The translations under genes and the position numbers were made by a program. A DNA stretch of 64,000 nt from Cycas panzhihuaensis. Lineage: Eukaryota; Cycadophyta. The notes below the pieces were generated by a model. That model ran no database searches, was not told where the DNA came from, and saw only the letters and a program-made list of their open reading frames with translations. Shown here piece by piece: positions 11,892 through 23,033 of the stretch; the stretch's first letter is position 1, and each line of letters opens with the position of its first letter. The stretch lies in contig CM041465.1 in the NCBI GenBank assembly GCA_023213395.1, positions 184,829,741 to 184,893,740 of the forward strand, given 5' to 3'.

Positions 11892-12082
11892 TGTTAGGAT
11901 ATAATGTTTTATCTTAGGACATAAGTATTTACTAATGTATTATAATTAAATGATGGACATGTGTCATCTATAGATTAGTTAGTTACAAGGTGGTTGTTGC
12001 CCCCATTGTATATATATACACATTATGATTCAATAATAATTGACTTGCATTCCTATCAAATCTCTTATGTTACTATTTAATA
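11892..12082 (+). repeat. Copia A 3' LTR
   Basis: Starts TGTTAGGATATAATG, ends ATTTAATA (final CA mutated to TA). Same length as the 5' copy. Confidence 0.93.
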
Positions 12083-12491
12083 GTTTATCCACTAAAGAAT
12101 AACTAAAAAAAAGAAAAGAAAGTACCAAAATGGTATATCAAAACTATCAAAGAAGGAAAATGAGATATTTTTACACATTAAACTAGAAGTTAGAGACATC
12201 AAGCCTTGTACAATAATATCGAACTACAATCATTTGAAGAAGCAAAGGACCAAATTGAACAGAGAACAATGGATTCTAAAATGAACTCTATTATGAAAAA
12301 TCAGACTTAGGAATTGGTTGAATTTCCTCATAACAAACTAGTAGTTATGAGGCAATTCTATAAAATTAGGGAAAAGACTAATGGGAAAATAGAAAAATAC
12401 AAAGTAATGCTTGTTGTAAAAGGCTACACTTAGATAGCAGGAGTAGACTTTGAGGAAACATTTTTCCTGTAGCTAAACTAAATACTATAAG
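12083..12491 (+). pseudogene. Copia B RT N-terminal part (continuation)
   Basis: After copia A the linker of copia B resumes and enters RT: MDSKMNSIMKNQT, ELVEFPHNK, GKIEKYKVMLVVKGYT and DFEETF. These are the fingers of copia RT. The frame is broken by stops and is cut at 12491 by a solo LTR. Confidence 0.85.
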
Positions 12492-12880
12492 TGTTAGATA
12501 TGTTGAATACTTTACAAGTGTTACATAAGTATAAGCATTACACCTGAGCCTCTTTATAAGGTTTGGGTGTCTTTTCTGGATCATAGTTTATGCCTATTGT
12601 ATTATAAAACTATAAGGTAATATCTTGTAAAGTTGTGTCTATATATTCTTATGTAATAACACATGAAAAAGGTTAAATGAGTCTTTGACAAGTCGATGAA
12701 AAGAGTTGGGGTTTTCATCTCTATAATTCTTTAGTTATTGTTCAAATTAATGAAAGGTCTATGCTTAGACCTAAATCTCCTAGCATTCTTTGTTGTGTAT
12801 TTGGTTTATTTATGCTATTTGCTCTTTTCATGATTTAGAGTTATGTTAATACATTACTTCTATAGCTATATTTTCTCTTT
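12492..12880 (+). repeat. Solo LTR of the copia C family, lacking the G-rich module
   Basis: It begins TGTTAGATATGTTGAATAC and follows the LTRs of element C (17908, 22527) in order through to TATATTTTCTCTT. No internal region follows; copia B RT resumes directly. It is about 389 bp against 506, mainly because the roughly 100-base G-rich block between GGTTT and GGGTGTCTT is missing. A clear target duplication was not found, and the last bases differ from the CA of the other copies. Confidence 0.8.
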
Positions 12881-12884
12881 GGTA

Positions 12885-14140
12885 ACAATTATGATTGGAT
12901 TAGTAGTTTAACAGAACTGGAAAGTTTACTAGCTGGACATGAAAAGTACCTTTTTGAATGGAGAACTAATTGAGGAAGTCTAAATGAAGTAGACAAAAGG
13001 CTACATCAAATAAGGACAAAAGCATTTGGTATGCAAGTTGATGAAGACATTATATGGACTAAGATAGGCTCCTCAAGCTTAGTATGTTGAGTTAGACAAA
13101 CTTCTTTATCAAAATGGATTTCATTAGTGTAGATCAAACTCAAACTTGTATGTAAGAAAAAGGAACAGGCTAATTACAATAATAGTTGTATATATAGATG
13201 ATATGATCCTTATAGGAAGTGATGATAAATTAGTCACAAATATAAAGAATTAGGTGGAGAAGTATTTTGAAATGACTAATTTAGGATTCCTAAGCTACTA
13301 CTTGGGAATAAAGGTTAATCAAAATAAGGATTCAATCATATTTTCCCAAAGTAAGTACAATAAAGACTTATTGATCAAATTTCAAATGGAAAGTTGCAAC
13401 CCATGTGCAACTCCCATGGAGATAAATTGTAATTTGATTATTGAAGAAGGAGAACCTTAATTAATTCCACATTGTACAAACAACTGATTAGTAGTCTAAT
13501 CTATCTCATTATAACTTAGTCTGATATTTCATATTCTATAGGACTAGTTTCAAGATACATAAAAGAGCCAAAGATAAAACATTAGAAAGTAGTTAGAAGA
13601 ATACAAAGGTATTTAAAGGGAACAACTAATTTGAAATCAGTCTATCCAAGGGAAAAATCACTTCAATTATCAAGATTTATGACTCAGATTGAGTTAGAGA
13701 CAAAGAACAAAGAAAATCAACAAGTGGATATTGCTTCTTCTTAAGACCTATAGCTATTTCTTGGAGCAGTAAAAGGCAAGCAACAGTTACATTTTCCTCA
13801 AAATAAGTTAAATATAAATCTACAATCAATGCAATAAGTAAAGCAATCTAGTTGAGACAATTTTTGACAAATTTATATCAACAACAACAAGTGCCAATAA
13901 TACTAAATTGTGACAATCAAAGTTCCATCAAATTGACCAAGAATCCTGTTCTTCATGAATGAATAAAGTATATAGATATACATCATCATTTCATACAAGA
14001 GAATATGCAAAGCAAAGAAGTTGATTTGACATACTGTCCTACAATAGAATAAGTTATAGACATTCTGATAAAACCACATAACAAAGATAGATTTCAAATT
14101 CTTAGAGACATAATAGGACTAAAAAGGATTAAATATTAAG
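12885..14140 (+). pseudogene. Copia B RT C-terminal part and RNase H
   Basis: RT resumes with LDMKSTFLNGELIEEV, passes LMKTLYGLR, shows the active site VYIDDMILI near 13190 (YIDD in place of YVDD), then YFEMTNLGFLSYYLGIK at 13254-13460 and CNPCATPMEI. The RNase H part is recognisable in pieces (YRPIAISWS-like block near 13750, HHHFIQE near 13985, final VIDILIKP near 14055). Dense stops show this relic is older than the elements inserted in it. Confidence 0.85.
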
Positions 14141-14146
14141 AGAGGG

Positions 14147-14340
14147 TATTAGAGTATAATGTTTTATCCTAGGACTTTTAAGGGGTAATGTTATGAACCC
14201 CTCATTATGTAACTCCTAATGTAGGATTGACATGTGTCATCCTCAGATGCTTTGGTTATAGTTTGCTTTATAATGGTTACATTCTATCATATATATTTAA
14301 GGGGGTATATCCTCCATCATAATGCATTAACCATTTCACA
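14147..14340 (+). repeat. Copia B 3' LTR
   Basis: TATTAGAGTATAATGTTTT follows a GAGAGGG purine tract and the end is set at CATTTCACA, about 194 bp. The start and the GACATGTGTCATC block are shared with the copia A LTR (191 bp), so A and B belong to related families. Confidence 0.7.
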
Positions 14341-14559
14341 TTGTCTTTGTTCAAGAATTTAATATATAATAGACCTATGAACATAGTTTTTTCTTTTTTT
14401 TTTACTTTTGTAGATTGCATATTATTTTAGTCAATAGGTTGCTCCATAAATAATTTTGATGGTACAAAATAACTAATTTTTTCCCAAGAATAGAATTAAG
14501 ATCTAAAAATACATTAGTATCTGGAAAAATGTTGAACCAGTAGTAAGCCACGGTAGAAG
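14341..14559 (+). other. AT-rich stretch before gypsy J gag
   Basis: Nothing is recognisable here. It may be the decayed LTR or leader of gypsy J, but no boundary can be defended. Confidence 0.3.
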
Positions 14560-15600
14560 ATGTCAATAGAAGAGTGGATTATCTAAATGACTAAATAGTA
14601 TAAAGCCACAACAAACTATGGGAAGCAATAATGAAACAATTTGAGAAATTAGTAAAATAATTTACTAGCATAAATAAGGCCTTGTAAACAAGAGGATTAA
14701 TGGAAACTCTAAAGCTTGAGGACAACATCAAGGATAAAGAGTTCCATTATAAAGAAAATTTTCACCATGACAATAAAGAAAAAGAAAAAAATACTAGATT
14801 TAGATCTAACTATGGTCTCAAGAATTTTAAATATTTTTCAAGAAAATTTAACCCCAATTAGTCAAGAGATATTCAAAGTTGGATCATTTAGATGGATTTG
14901 TATTTTCAAATATATTCCAAATTGGACAAAGTTTAAATATTGGTAGCATCCTTTTACATATGTGGGAAGGTAATCAAATGGTTCCATTGGTGGAGTAAGG
15001 ATTACCAAGGAACACATCACTATAATTAGGATTTTCTAAAATCCTCATTAATAGAACAATGTGAGGACACTTAGAGTAGAGATTACTTTGCTCAATTAGC
15101 ATGTCTATAATAAACACAGATTATCTAAGATTACATAGAAGCTTATTGCTTGAAGCATATATTAGAGGACTCAATGAGATTGTCATGTTCTATCTAAAAG
15201 TACTAGGTGTAGAGTCTCTAAGAGAATTAATAAGATAAGCATGTAATATAGAAGTAGAATTCAAAGAAACATGCCAAAATTATATTTGTCAAGGTGACTA
15301 CTCATGACCTATTAGACAAGGCAATAGACAAATTTGGTACTAGTCAAGAATCAAGGCTAAGCCACCACTCATGGAGTAGAAGGAAAGTGGACCTATCAAA
15401 GGTAAGCTATCAAAGGTAGAACACCTTTAAAGAGGGACATGTTTTAACTACAATGATAAATGGAGTCAAGATCATAAATATTTGGCAAAGGAAGTATTTA
15501 TGCTTAATAATAAAGAAATGAATATACTAGTGCAAGAGGAACAAGTAGAGGAGATGCATTCATCGAGGAAAATGAAGTAAAATTATAAGAGTTACGTAAT
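14560..15600 (+). pseudogene. Gypsy J gag remnant
   Basis: Around 14880-15070 the translation shows WMDLYFQIY, then KVIKWFHWWSKDYQG, in the pattern of the retrotransposon gag capsid domain (two conserved W blocks separated by a short helix). Further on there are CNIEVEFKE-like pieces before the protease. No zinc knuckle survives. The open frame at 14716-14946 covers part of this but not in one consistent phase. Confidence 0.65.
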
Positions 15601-15619
15601 GAAATGGACTTTGAGAATG

Positions 15620-16053
15620 TGTAAATATCACTTTTGGTAATCATTAGGACAATAAATATGTCTCAAACACTATATTTTGAGTGTAATATTAAGAATGGCA
15701 TAGTATCAATATTAGTTGATAGTGGCAATGTGCACAATTTCATTAACAGTCTAATGATAGTCAAGTTGGGCCTCTAAATCAAACCACTAAAATAGTTCTA
15801 AGTAGTGATTTTTAATGATAACAATATGCCATGGAAAGGTTTTTGCGATAAGTTACACCTACAAATCTCTGACTACTTATTAAGGACATGTATATTTTCC
15901 ATGCCTATTGGAGGTGTTGATGTAGTGTTAGGCATACAAGCTACAAGTACCACCTACTCCTCCCTCATAGCTAGTCTCATCACACCTAATGGAAAAATTA
16001 CTCAAGAACATCTGCTAGCATACCTCATATCTTGCTATAAGATCTTAGTATAA
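15620..16053 (+). pseudogene. Gypsy J aspartic protease
   Basis: SILVDSGNVHNFIN near 15700 is a retropepsin active site with D-S-G intact. The rest of the domain continues in the open frame at 15805-16053, with VDVVLGIQ as the conserved end (usual form YDVILG). A stop and a phase change separate the two halves. Confidence 0.8.
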
Positions 16054-16189
16054 TATGTCTTATATGAAGTATGAGTTATTATAAACTAGCACAATAGGGT
16101 CTTTTAAGATATTCGTAAGGGGCTACCCCACCCATGATAATGAGCACACAATAGACTTTGTAGTGAGAACTACCCTTGTAAACATTTAG

Positions 16190-16900
16190 CCTTATAGACA
16201 TTCATACCATTTCAAGAAGAAAATAGAATAAATCACCAAGGATTTGCTACAACAAGGAGAAATCGTACCTAGTCCTAGTCATTTTGCTTCTTTAGATATT
16301 TTGATCAGGAAAAAGGATGGAATGTATCAAATGTGCATTAACTACTACACTCTACATAAAATGATAGTAAAGAATAGGTGTTTGATATTGTAGATTAATT
16401 ATTTATTAGATGAATTATGCAATACTAAGCTCTTCTTCAAAATTGATCTATGCTTCAAATATTATCAAATATGCATTAAAGATGGGGATGCCTATAAGAC
16501 AACTTTCTAAGCACGCGAGGGATCCTTTGAGTTTTGGGTTATACTATTTAGGTTAACAAACATTCCTATAACCTTCCAATGTACTATGAATATGGTACTT
16601 AATCCATTTATTAGAAATTTTTTCTTGATCTTTTTTATGATATTTTAATTTATAGTTGTACATAGGATGACCACTTAGGGAATTTATTGCAAGTATTATA
16701 GGTTTGGAAGAAAACTAATTCTTTACAAAAAAGTTTAAATGCACCTTTAGACAAATGAAATTGGAATACTTAGGCCATTTCATCACCTAAGATGGAGTAA
16801 AGATGGATCCCAAAAGGGTCAAAACCATCATAAATTAACCTACACTAATCAATATCACAAGTATTAGAATTTTTTACGAGTACCCTGATTCCTACGATGT
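16190..16900 (+). pseudogene. Gypsy J reverse transcriptase
   Basis: Recognisable blocks are IVPSPSHFASLDILIRKKDG (fingers), KIDLCFKYYQICIKDGD (first catalytic Asp block, near 16440), AREGSFEFWV and LTNIPITFQCTMN. The active-site region near 16640 reads FYDILIYS, so one of the two Asp residues is gone. Many stops. Confidence 0.82.
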
Positions 16901-16959
16901 TTCATTAAAGGATATGTAAGCATAGTTGTGTCCTTGGAGAATCTCATAAAGGAGAAAGC

Positions 16960-17907
16960 ATTGATTTGACATGATCTAATACAAGAGCCTTACTAATAAT
17001 TAAAGAATTCCATATTCATAGCCCTTGTCTTAGCCATGTTGAACTTCTGTGAACTATTCATTTTGGAATGTGATGCATGCATAGGAGGATTAAAAGTTGT
17101 TTTTCTTTAGAACAATTGATGCACATCTTATGAGAGTCATAAATTAAATGCAATAGAAAGATTGAAACATAATTGTGACAAGTAAATGCATGTATTTATG
17201 CATTTTATCCACCAATGGTGATAGTACTTACTATGTAATAAATTCCTAGTCAATATATATTATGGCAGCCTTAAATATTTCTTCAATTAAAGCTCCTCAT
17301 TAAGCAAATAATAAAAATAGGTAAGGAAATTATAATCCTTTGATTTCATATCATCTATAAGAAGGGAAAAGAGAACGTGATTATAGTTACATTATCTAAG
17401 ATTCTAGAACAATCAATATATTAGGCTATCTCAGTGGTCAAACCCAGCTAGACACATGAGTTAGCACAAGAATATAAGGAAGATCCAACATCATGATAGA
17501 TACTCTAGAGGATTTAATAAGGGACATATATAGATTATAAATTATGAACAATTTGATATTATATCAGGGAAAACTTTTTGTGCCTCATACCTCTATACTC
17601 AAGGAGAAGTTCCTCTAAGAAGCTCATATTACACCTTTGATAGGACACTTAGGCATTGATAAAATAGATCATTGAATTCATAATGAATATTTTTAGAAGA
17701 GCATGAAAGCAAACATTTATAAATATATATCAAAATATGACATTTACTAAAGGATCAAAAGTAAAAATGTCAAAATTCTAGGATTATTTCAACCTTTACA
17801 TGCACTAGAATAAAAGTGAGAAGAGATATCAATGGATTTTATTAAACATTTATCCAAGTTAGAGGGAAAAGAGTTAATCTTTATAGTTGTAGATTGGTTG
17901 ATTAAAC
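16960..17907 (+). pseudogene. Gypsy J RNase H, zinc finger and integrase start
   Basis: RNase H: LECDACIGGLKVVF near 17060. The middle has YKKGKENVIIVTLSKIL (usual VADALSR junction, decayed) and a faint H2C2 finger near 17640-17760. Integrase starts with ISMDFIKHLSKLEGKELIFIVVDWLIK, the first catalytic Asp in MDF. The codon for the last Lys sits at the copia C insertion. Confidence 0.8.
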
Positions 17908-18413
17908 TGTTAGATATATTGAATACTTTGCAAGTGTTACATGGGTATAGGCGTTATACCCAAGCCCCTTTATGGGGTTTGTGGACCCATTGTAGGGCCC
18001 CCAGCTAGGGGTCTGAGGGGGTTAACAACCCCCATGCAGGGGTTCGGGGGTGGGAGCCCCCAAGAAAAAGTTTTGGGCGTCTTATAGAGGTCTTTGTCAA
18101 CCCAATGGTTTATGCCCATTGTATTGTAAAACCGCAAGATGGTATCTTGTAATGTTGTGTCTATATATTCTTATGTAACGACACATGTAACATATGATGA
18201 TAATGTAATGGTCATAGATAAATCGAGGAGAAGAGTTGGGGTTCATTCATCTCTATAATTCTTTAGATGTTATTTAGATTAATAAAAGGTCTATACTTAG
18301 ACCTAAATCTCCCACTGTTCTTTGTTGAGTGCTTGATTTGTTTATGTTATTTGTTCTTTGCATGGTTTAGAGTTCTATTATCACATTGATTCTCTAGTTA
18401 TATTTTCTCTTCA
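17908..18413 (+). repeat. Copia C 5' LTR with G-rich hairpin module
   Basis: Starts TGTTAGATATATTGAATAC, ends TTTTCTCTTCA. From about 17975 to 18065 it carries a block of G and C runs with a perfect hairpin GGGGGTT-AAC-AACCCCC at 18017-18033. TATA-like sequence TCTATATATTC is near 18160. Confidence 0.92.
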
Positions 18414-18415
18414 TT

Positions 18416-18427
18416 TGGTATTAGAGC
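18416..18427 (+). promoter_or_regulatory. Copia C primer-binding site
   Basis: TGGTATTAGAGC, two bases after the LTR, matches the initiator-Met complement at 11 of 12 bases. Confidence 0.85.
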
Positions 18428-18499
18428 TAAAGGTTTTAGTTCTATGGGAAGCCATTTGGTAAGTGGAAGCCTTACACAGTGAACTTGAGTGCGAAGATC

Positions 18500-19250
18500 A
18501 TGGCAAGAACTACAAAGATAGAGATTGAAAAGTTCAATGGCTAGAATTTTGAGCTGTGGAAGCTAAAGATGGAAGATATCATTGTCAAGAAGGATCAGTG
18601 GATTGTTGTAGCATGAATAAGGCCCATGACTATGGGTGATGAAGAATAGAAGAAGCTTGATCAAAAGGTAATCAGTTCGATAAGGTTATGCCTTTCAGAC
18701 ATGGTATTATTGAATGTTGCCATAGAGTCTATAACCAAAGATCTGTGGAGAAAGTTAGAGGTTTTGTATCAGACAAAGTCCCTAGTTAATAAGCTATTTC
18801 TTCAGAAAAAGCTATATTCACTCAAGATGAGTGATGGAGATGCAATTGCAAATCATCTCACTTCATTTAACACTATGATGAGCTAACTTATTTTAGTTGG
18901 GGTAACAATATTTGAAGAAGACAAGAGTATTACCCTATTATATTCACTTCCTAATTCCTGGGATAATCTTATGATGACGATTAGCAGCACAACTGCTGCC
19001 ACCCTGAAATTTGATGATGTTGTTGATGCTTTGCTGTCGAAGAGATAAGGTGAAAATCTTATGAGGATTATTCGAAAGAAACATTAGCAGTGAGAGGTTA
19101 AACACTGGATCGTAACCAATAAAAGCCTAGAAATATACAGCCAAAATCTAGAGGAAAATCTAAATTTCTAGGTAGAGGACCTTTGGTATGCTGGAGATGT
19201 GGGAAGGTTGGCTATATGAAGAGCCATTGTCGAGTCAAGGTAGACAAGGG
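18500..19250 (+). pseudogene. Copia C gag
   Basis: The ATG at 18500 opens MARTTKIEIEKFNG, then NFELWKLKMEDIIVKKDQW, a classic copia gag N-terminus. The capsid block continues with LWRKLEVLYQTKSLVNKLFL at 18701-18886. One zinc knuckle near 19186 reads CWRCGKVGYMKSHC, with His changed to Tyr, so zinc binding should be lost. The frame is interrupted by stops of TAG, TGA and TAA types. Confidence 0.9.
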
Positions 19251-20780
19251 AATGTCACCTCAAGCTACTTCTTCCACACTAACAAAAGCCTCCAATGAAG
19301 CTGATGGCGATGTTTATTTGGCAACCTTAGGTAAGTTGTCAAATATTGAGCCTTGGTTAATTGACTATGGTGCTTCACTTCATGTTACTCCCCATAGGGA
19401 TTGGTTTTGTAAATACACAAGGATTGATGGAGGTGAGGTATTTCTTGGGCATCATTATCCATATAAAATTATGGGTCGTGGAAGGGTGAAGGTTTGATTT
19501 GGTGATGGAAGGGTTAAAACTATCTCTAATATGAGTCATATTCCTGGTTTGGCTATGAGTCTGTTGTCTGTCAGTCAATTGGGTGATGTAGGAATAGAAT
19601 TAATCTTCAATAAAGATTATTACAGAATGGTTCGAGGAACGTAGGTGTTAGTAAGAGGGGTATGATTTGGAACATTATACAAGCTTGATACAAGTACGAT
19701 GTGAGCTAGAAGTTGCAGTCCAAGTATTATAAAAAGTAGTAATAAAGAAGATGGGACTCAAACATCACTTGCTAGTAAAATTATGCTGTGGCATCAGAGA
19801 CTGGGCCATGTTGGACAGAAAGGCCTCCATGATCTATTCTTTAAAGGTATGACATAAGACATCTCTAGAATTAATGGATCTTTTGATTTTGATTTCTATG
19901 AGTATTGAATGTATGGCAAACATAATTAAGTCAGTATTCCTTCAAGCTTAAAGAGAGCAAAGGGTATTTTGCAATTGGTGCACAATGATGTTTTTGGACT
20001 TGTTGATGTACCCTCATTGGGTGGGTCCAAATACTTTTATCTTATTTATAGATGATTTCTTGAGAAAGATATGGCTGTACTTTCTCAAGTAGAAATATGA
20101 AGTCTTCAGTAAATTCAAAGAATTTAAGGCCTTGCTTGAAAATTAGAGTGATAGATGGATCAAGGTACTGAGGAATGATAATGGAGGTGAGTTTTCTCAA
20201 AGGAATTTGAGCAGTTTTGTAAGTAATGTGGGATAACAAGGCAAAAGACAATTCCCTATATGCCACAATAGAATGGAGTTGTTGAAAGGATGAATAGGAC
20301 CTTACTGGAGAGATCGAGTAGTATGCTCAGTGCTACTAGATTAGAGAAGAAACTCTGGGTATAGGCTATGATCACTATAAGATACCTAATAAATAAATCA
20401 CCGACAACTACCTTAGTATATAAAACACCTAAAGAAGTGTGGTTTGGTAAGAAACCATCTCTTGGCCATCTTAGAGTTTTTGGTTGTGAAGCTTTTGTGC
20501 ATGTTCCTAAACAGTAGAGGACTAAGCTTGATTTCAAAGCATAACAGACTATTTTCATTGGCTATGGTAATGGCGTTAAAGGATATAAGCTTTATAACCT
20601 TGAAATACAAAAGGTTATGTATAGTCGTGATGTTGTCTTTAGAGAGAAGTTTAGGTCTTTAAAGTAGGATGAAGAACCAAAGGAAGAACACTCTAAGAAG
20701 GTACAATTTGAAGTAAGGGATGAAGATTCTGCATCATAATATAAGTCAGTTAAAGAGGAAGAACCAACTATAAAGGTAGC
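19251..20780 (+). pseudogene. Copia C protease and integrase
   Basis: Protease: WLIDYGASLHVTPHRDWF near 19350, with the D-S-G Ser replaced by Tyr. The domain ends MSLLSVSQLGDVG. Integrase: LWHQRLGHVGQKGL (zinc-binding His pair), LVHNDVFGL with the first Asp near 19985, and NGVVERMNRT with the catalytic Glu near 20275. The core between them is full of stops. The end (LRVFGCEAFVHVPK, FIGYGNGVKGYKLYN) is well preserved at 20470-20600, followed by a Glu/Lys-rich linker. Confidence 0.9.
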
Positions 20781-22480
20781 TTGACCTCTCGACCTCAAGA
20801 AGCCCACATCTTGAGGAGATCAACTCGTGAGATAAGACAACCTGACAGGTATATTCCTGAAGACTTTCGCCGCTCCTCTTATGTTTTATATATTATAGAT
20901 GGTGATCCAGGTATTGTTCGGGAGGCTCTACAGTCAAAAGAGAGACAACTCTGGATGAAGGCCATGTAGGAAGAAATGATGGCCTTAGACAAAAATAATA
21001 TGTAGGATCTGGTGGATTTACCTAATGGCAGAAAACCTGTTGATAATAAATGGATATTCAAGAAGAAGTTTTAGGCAGATGGTACTGTGGAAAAGTACAA
21101 GGCTCGCTTGGTAGAAAAGGGCTATTCCCAGGTCAAGGGAATAAATTTTGGTGAGGTATTTTCTCTTGTTGTAAAAGTTGCTTCAATTAGATTTTTATTG
21201 GTTGTAGTAGTTGCTTATGACCTTGAGGTGGATCAAATGAATGTGAAGACTACATTTCTTTACGATGACTTTGAGGAAGAAATTTATATGTTACAGCCTG
21301 AAGGTTTTGAAGTTGGAGGAAAGGAGGATATGGTATACAGGTTGAAGAAATCATTATATGGCTTGAAACTGTTACCAAGGATGTGGTATCAAAAGTTTAA
21401 TTCACATATGTTGGAAGATGGCTTTACGCATAGTAAAGCAGATCATTATGTTTATTATAAGCAGGTTTGTGATCATTTTATTATTCTGGCTTTATATGTT
21501 GATGACATACTTTTAGTTGGTAACAATAAATGAATCAATCAAATTGTTAAAGATCGATAAGCATCTAACTTTGAGATGAAGGACCTTGGTTCTATACATT
21601 TTATTTTGGGCATTAAGATTAAAAGGAATAGGAGAAACAAGATTTGGCTTAGCCAAAGGCAATACATTGAGATAATATTGCAATGGTTTAGGTTGTAGGA
21701 TAGTAAATCAGTTAATATTCCTCTTCCCGCTAGTTTAAAATTATCAATTGAATAATACCCAAAGACTCACCAAGAAGTTGAAGATTTGGAATTTGTCCCT
21801 TATGCCAATGCTATTAGTAGCCTGATGTATGTGATGGTTTGCACTTGACCAGACATTATGTATGCAGTGGGAGTAGTTAGCAGGTATAGGTTAAACCTAG
21901 GTAGGGAGCATTGGGTGGTTGTGAAAAGGATTTGTAGGTATCTGCAAGGTACATCAGATTATGGAATTTGCTATCAAGGAGATCCCATGGAGAGTAGAAT
22001 AGTAAACCTAAGGAGTTTTGTTGATGTTGATTGGGCTAGAGATCTTGACAGTGGAAGATCTACAAGCGAGTATGTTTTTACCCTATGTGGTAGCACAGTC
22101 AGCTGGATGAGTAAAAGACAACCAGTTGTGGTACTTTCTAGCATAAAAGCAGAGTATATGGTATCTACTCATGCATGCAAGGAAGCAGTTTGGTTACAGA
22201 GATTATGCACTGATATTGGCTTTAAGCAGGATGTTGTGAGGATAGATTGTGATAGTCAAAATATAATCTACCTAGTAAAGAACCCTATTTTTTCATGCTC
22301 AATCAAAGCATGTTGATGTGCAATTCCATTTTTTGAGGGAAATGGTTCAAGATCACAAGGTGGACTTGCAGAAGATTGCTACACATGAGAATACTACAAA
22401 TTCATTGGCTAAATTACTAGCATAGAAAAATTTAAATGGTGTAAAATTGGAATGGGTGTTTGTGATTTTGGCATTCAGTA
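20781..22480 (+). pseudogene. Copia C reverse transcriptase and RNase H
   Basis: RT begins after the linker: RRSTREIRQPDRYIPEDF, EALQSKERQLWMKAM, then NKWIFKKKF. The longest open part (21087-21533) holds YKARLVEKGYSQVKGINF, VDQMNVKTTFL, SLYGLK and the intact active site LYVDDILLVGN. RNase H (21858-22316) shows VDVDWARDLDSGRST, LSSIKAEYM and RIDCDSQN, so its catalytic D, E and D are present. This is the most complete copia RNase H in the window. Confidence 0.92.
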
Positions 22481-22526
22481 GTTGTATATGCAAGTTTCCT
22501 TGTAAAGTGTTCAACAAGTGGGAGAT

Positions 22527-23033
22527 TGTTAGATATGTTGAACACTTTATAAGTGTTACATGGGTATAGGTGTTACACCTAAGTCCCTTTGTGGGGTTTG
22601 GGGGCTCGTTGTAGGGCCCCTAGATTGGGGGTCTGGGGGGCCAGCGGCCCCCCAGGTGGGAGTTCAGGGTCGGGAGCCTCTAAGAAACAATTTTGGGTGT
22701 CTTATAGGGGTCTTTATTAGCCCAATGATTTATGCCCATTATATTATAAAACCGCAAGGCGATATCTTGTAATGTTGTGTCTATATATTCTTATATAATG
22801 ATACATGTAACATATGATGATAATATAATGGTCATGGATGAGTCGAGGAGAAGAGTAAGGGTTCATTCATCTCTGTAATTCTTTAGTTGTTGCTCAGATT
22901 AATAAAAGGTCTATGCTTAGACCTGAATCCCCTGGTGTTCTTTGTTGAGTGCTTGATTTGTTTATGTTATTTCTTCTTTTCATGGTTTAGAGTTATGTTA
23001 TCACACTACTTCTCTGGTTATATTTTTTCTTCA
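22527..23033 (+). repeat. Copia C 3' LTR
   Basis: Follows the GTGGGAGAT purine tract. It starts TGTTAGATATGTTGAACAC and ends TTTTTCTTCA. Its G-rich block has a perfect hairpin GGGGGGCC-AGC-GGCCCCCC at 22635-22653. The open frame through this block is chance. Confidence 0.92.

Larger units (their letters stand above)
6944..12082 (+). mobile_element. Complete Ty1/copia element A
   Basis: Two 191-bp LTRs (6944-7134 and 11892-12082) flank gag and pol in the order PR-INT-RT-RNH. A perfect 5-bp duplication GTTTA lies at 6939-6943 and 12083-12087. Total length is 5139 bp, usual for copia. By eye the LTRs differ at about 15 of 191 positions, so the insertion is not recent. The reading frame has many stops. 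It landed in the integrase-RT linker of copia B, whose LTR is visibly related to its own. Confidence 0.95.
14560..17907 (+). mobile_element. Gypsy J relic, left part
   Basis: A heavily decayed gypsy gag-pol in the order gag, protease, RT, RNase H, start of integrase. It is interrupted at 17908 by copia C and continues at 23034. No LTRs could be assigned. Confidence 0.85.
17908..23033 (+). mobile_element. Complete Ty1/copia element C
   Basis: LTRs at 17908-18413 (506 bp) and 22527-23033 (507 bp) enclose gag and pol in copia order. The flanking 5 bases are TAAAC (17903-17907) and TAAAT (23034-23038), a target duplication with one C/T change. The host frame confirms this: the gypsy integrase reads WLIK before the element and YVYF after it. 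Total length 5126 bp. Pol has many stops. Confidence 0.94.

Noticed and set aside
22560-22772. 70-codon open frame in the copia C 3' LTR
   Set aside because: It is made of the G-rich LTR block, changes between the two LTR copies, and has no domain.
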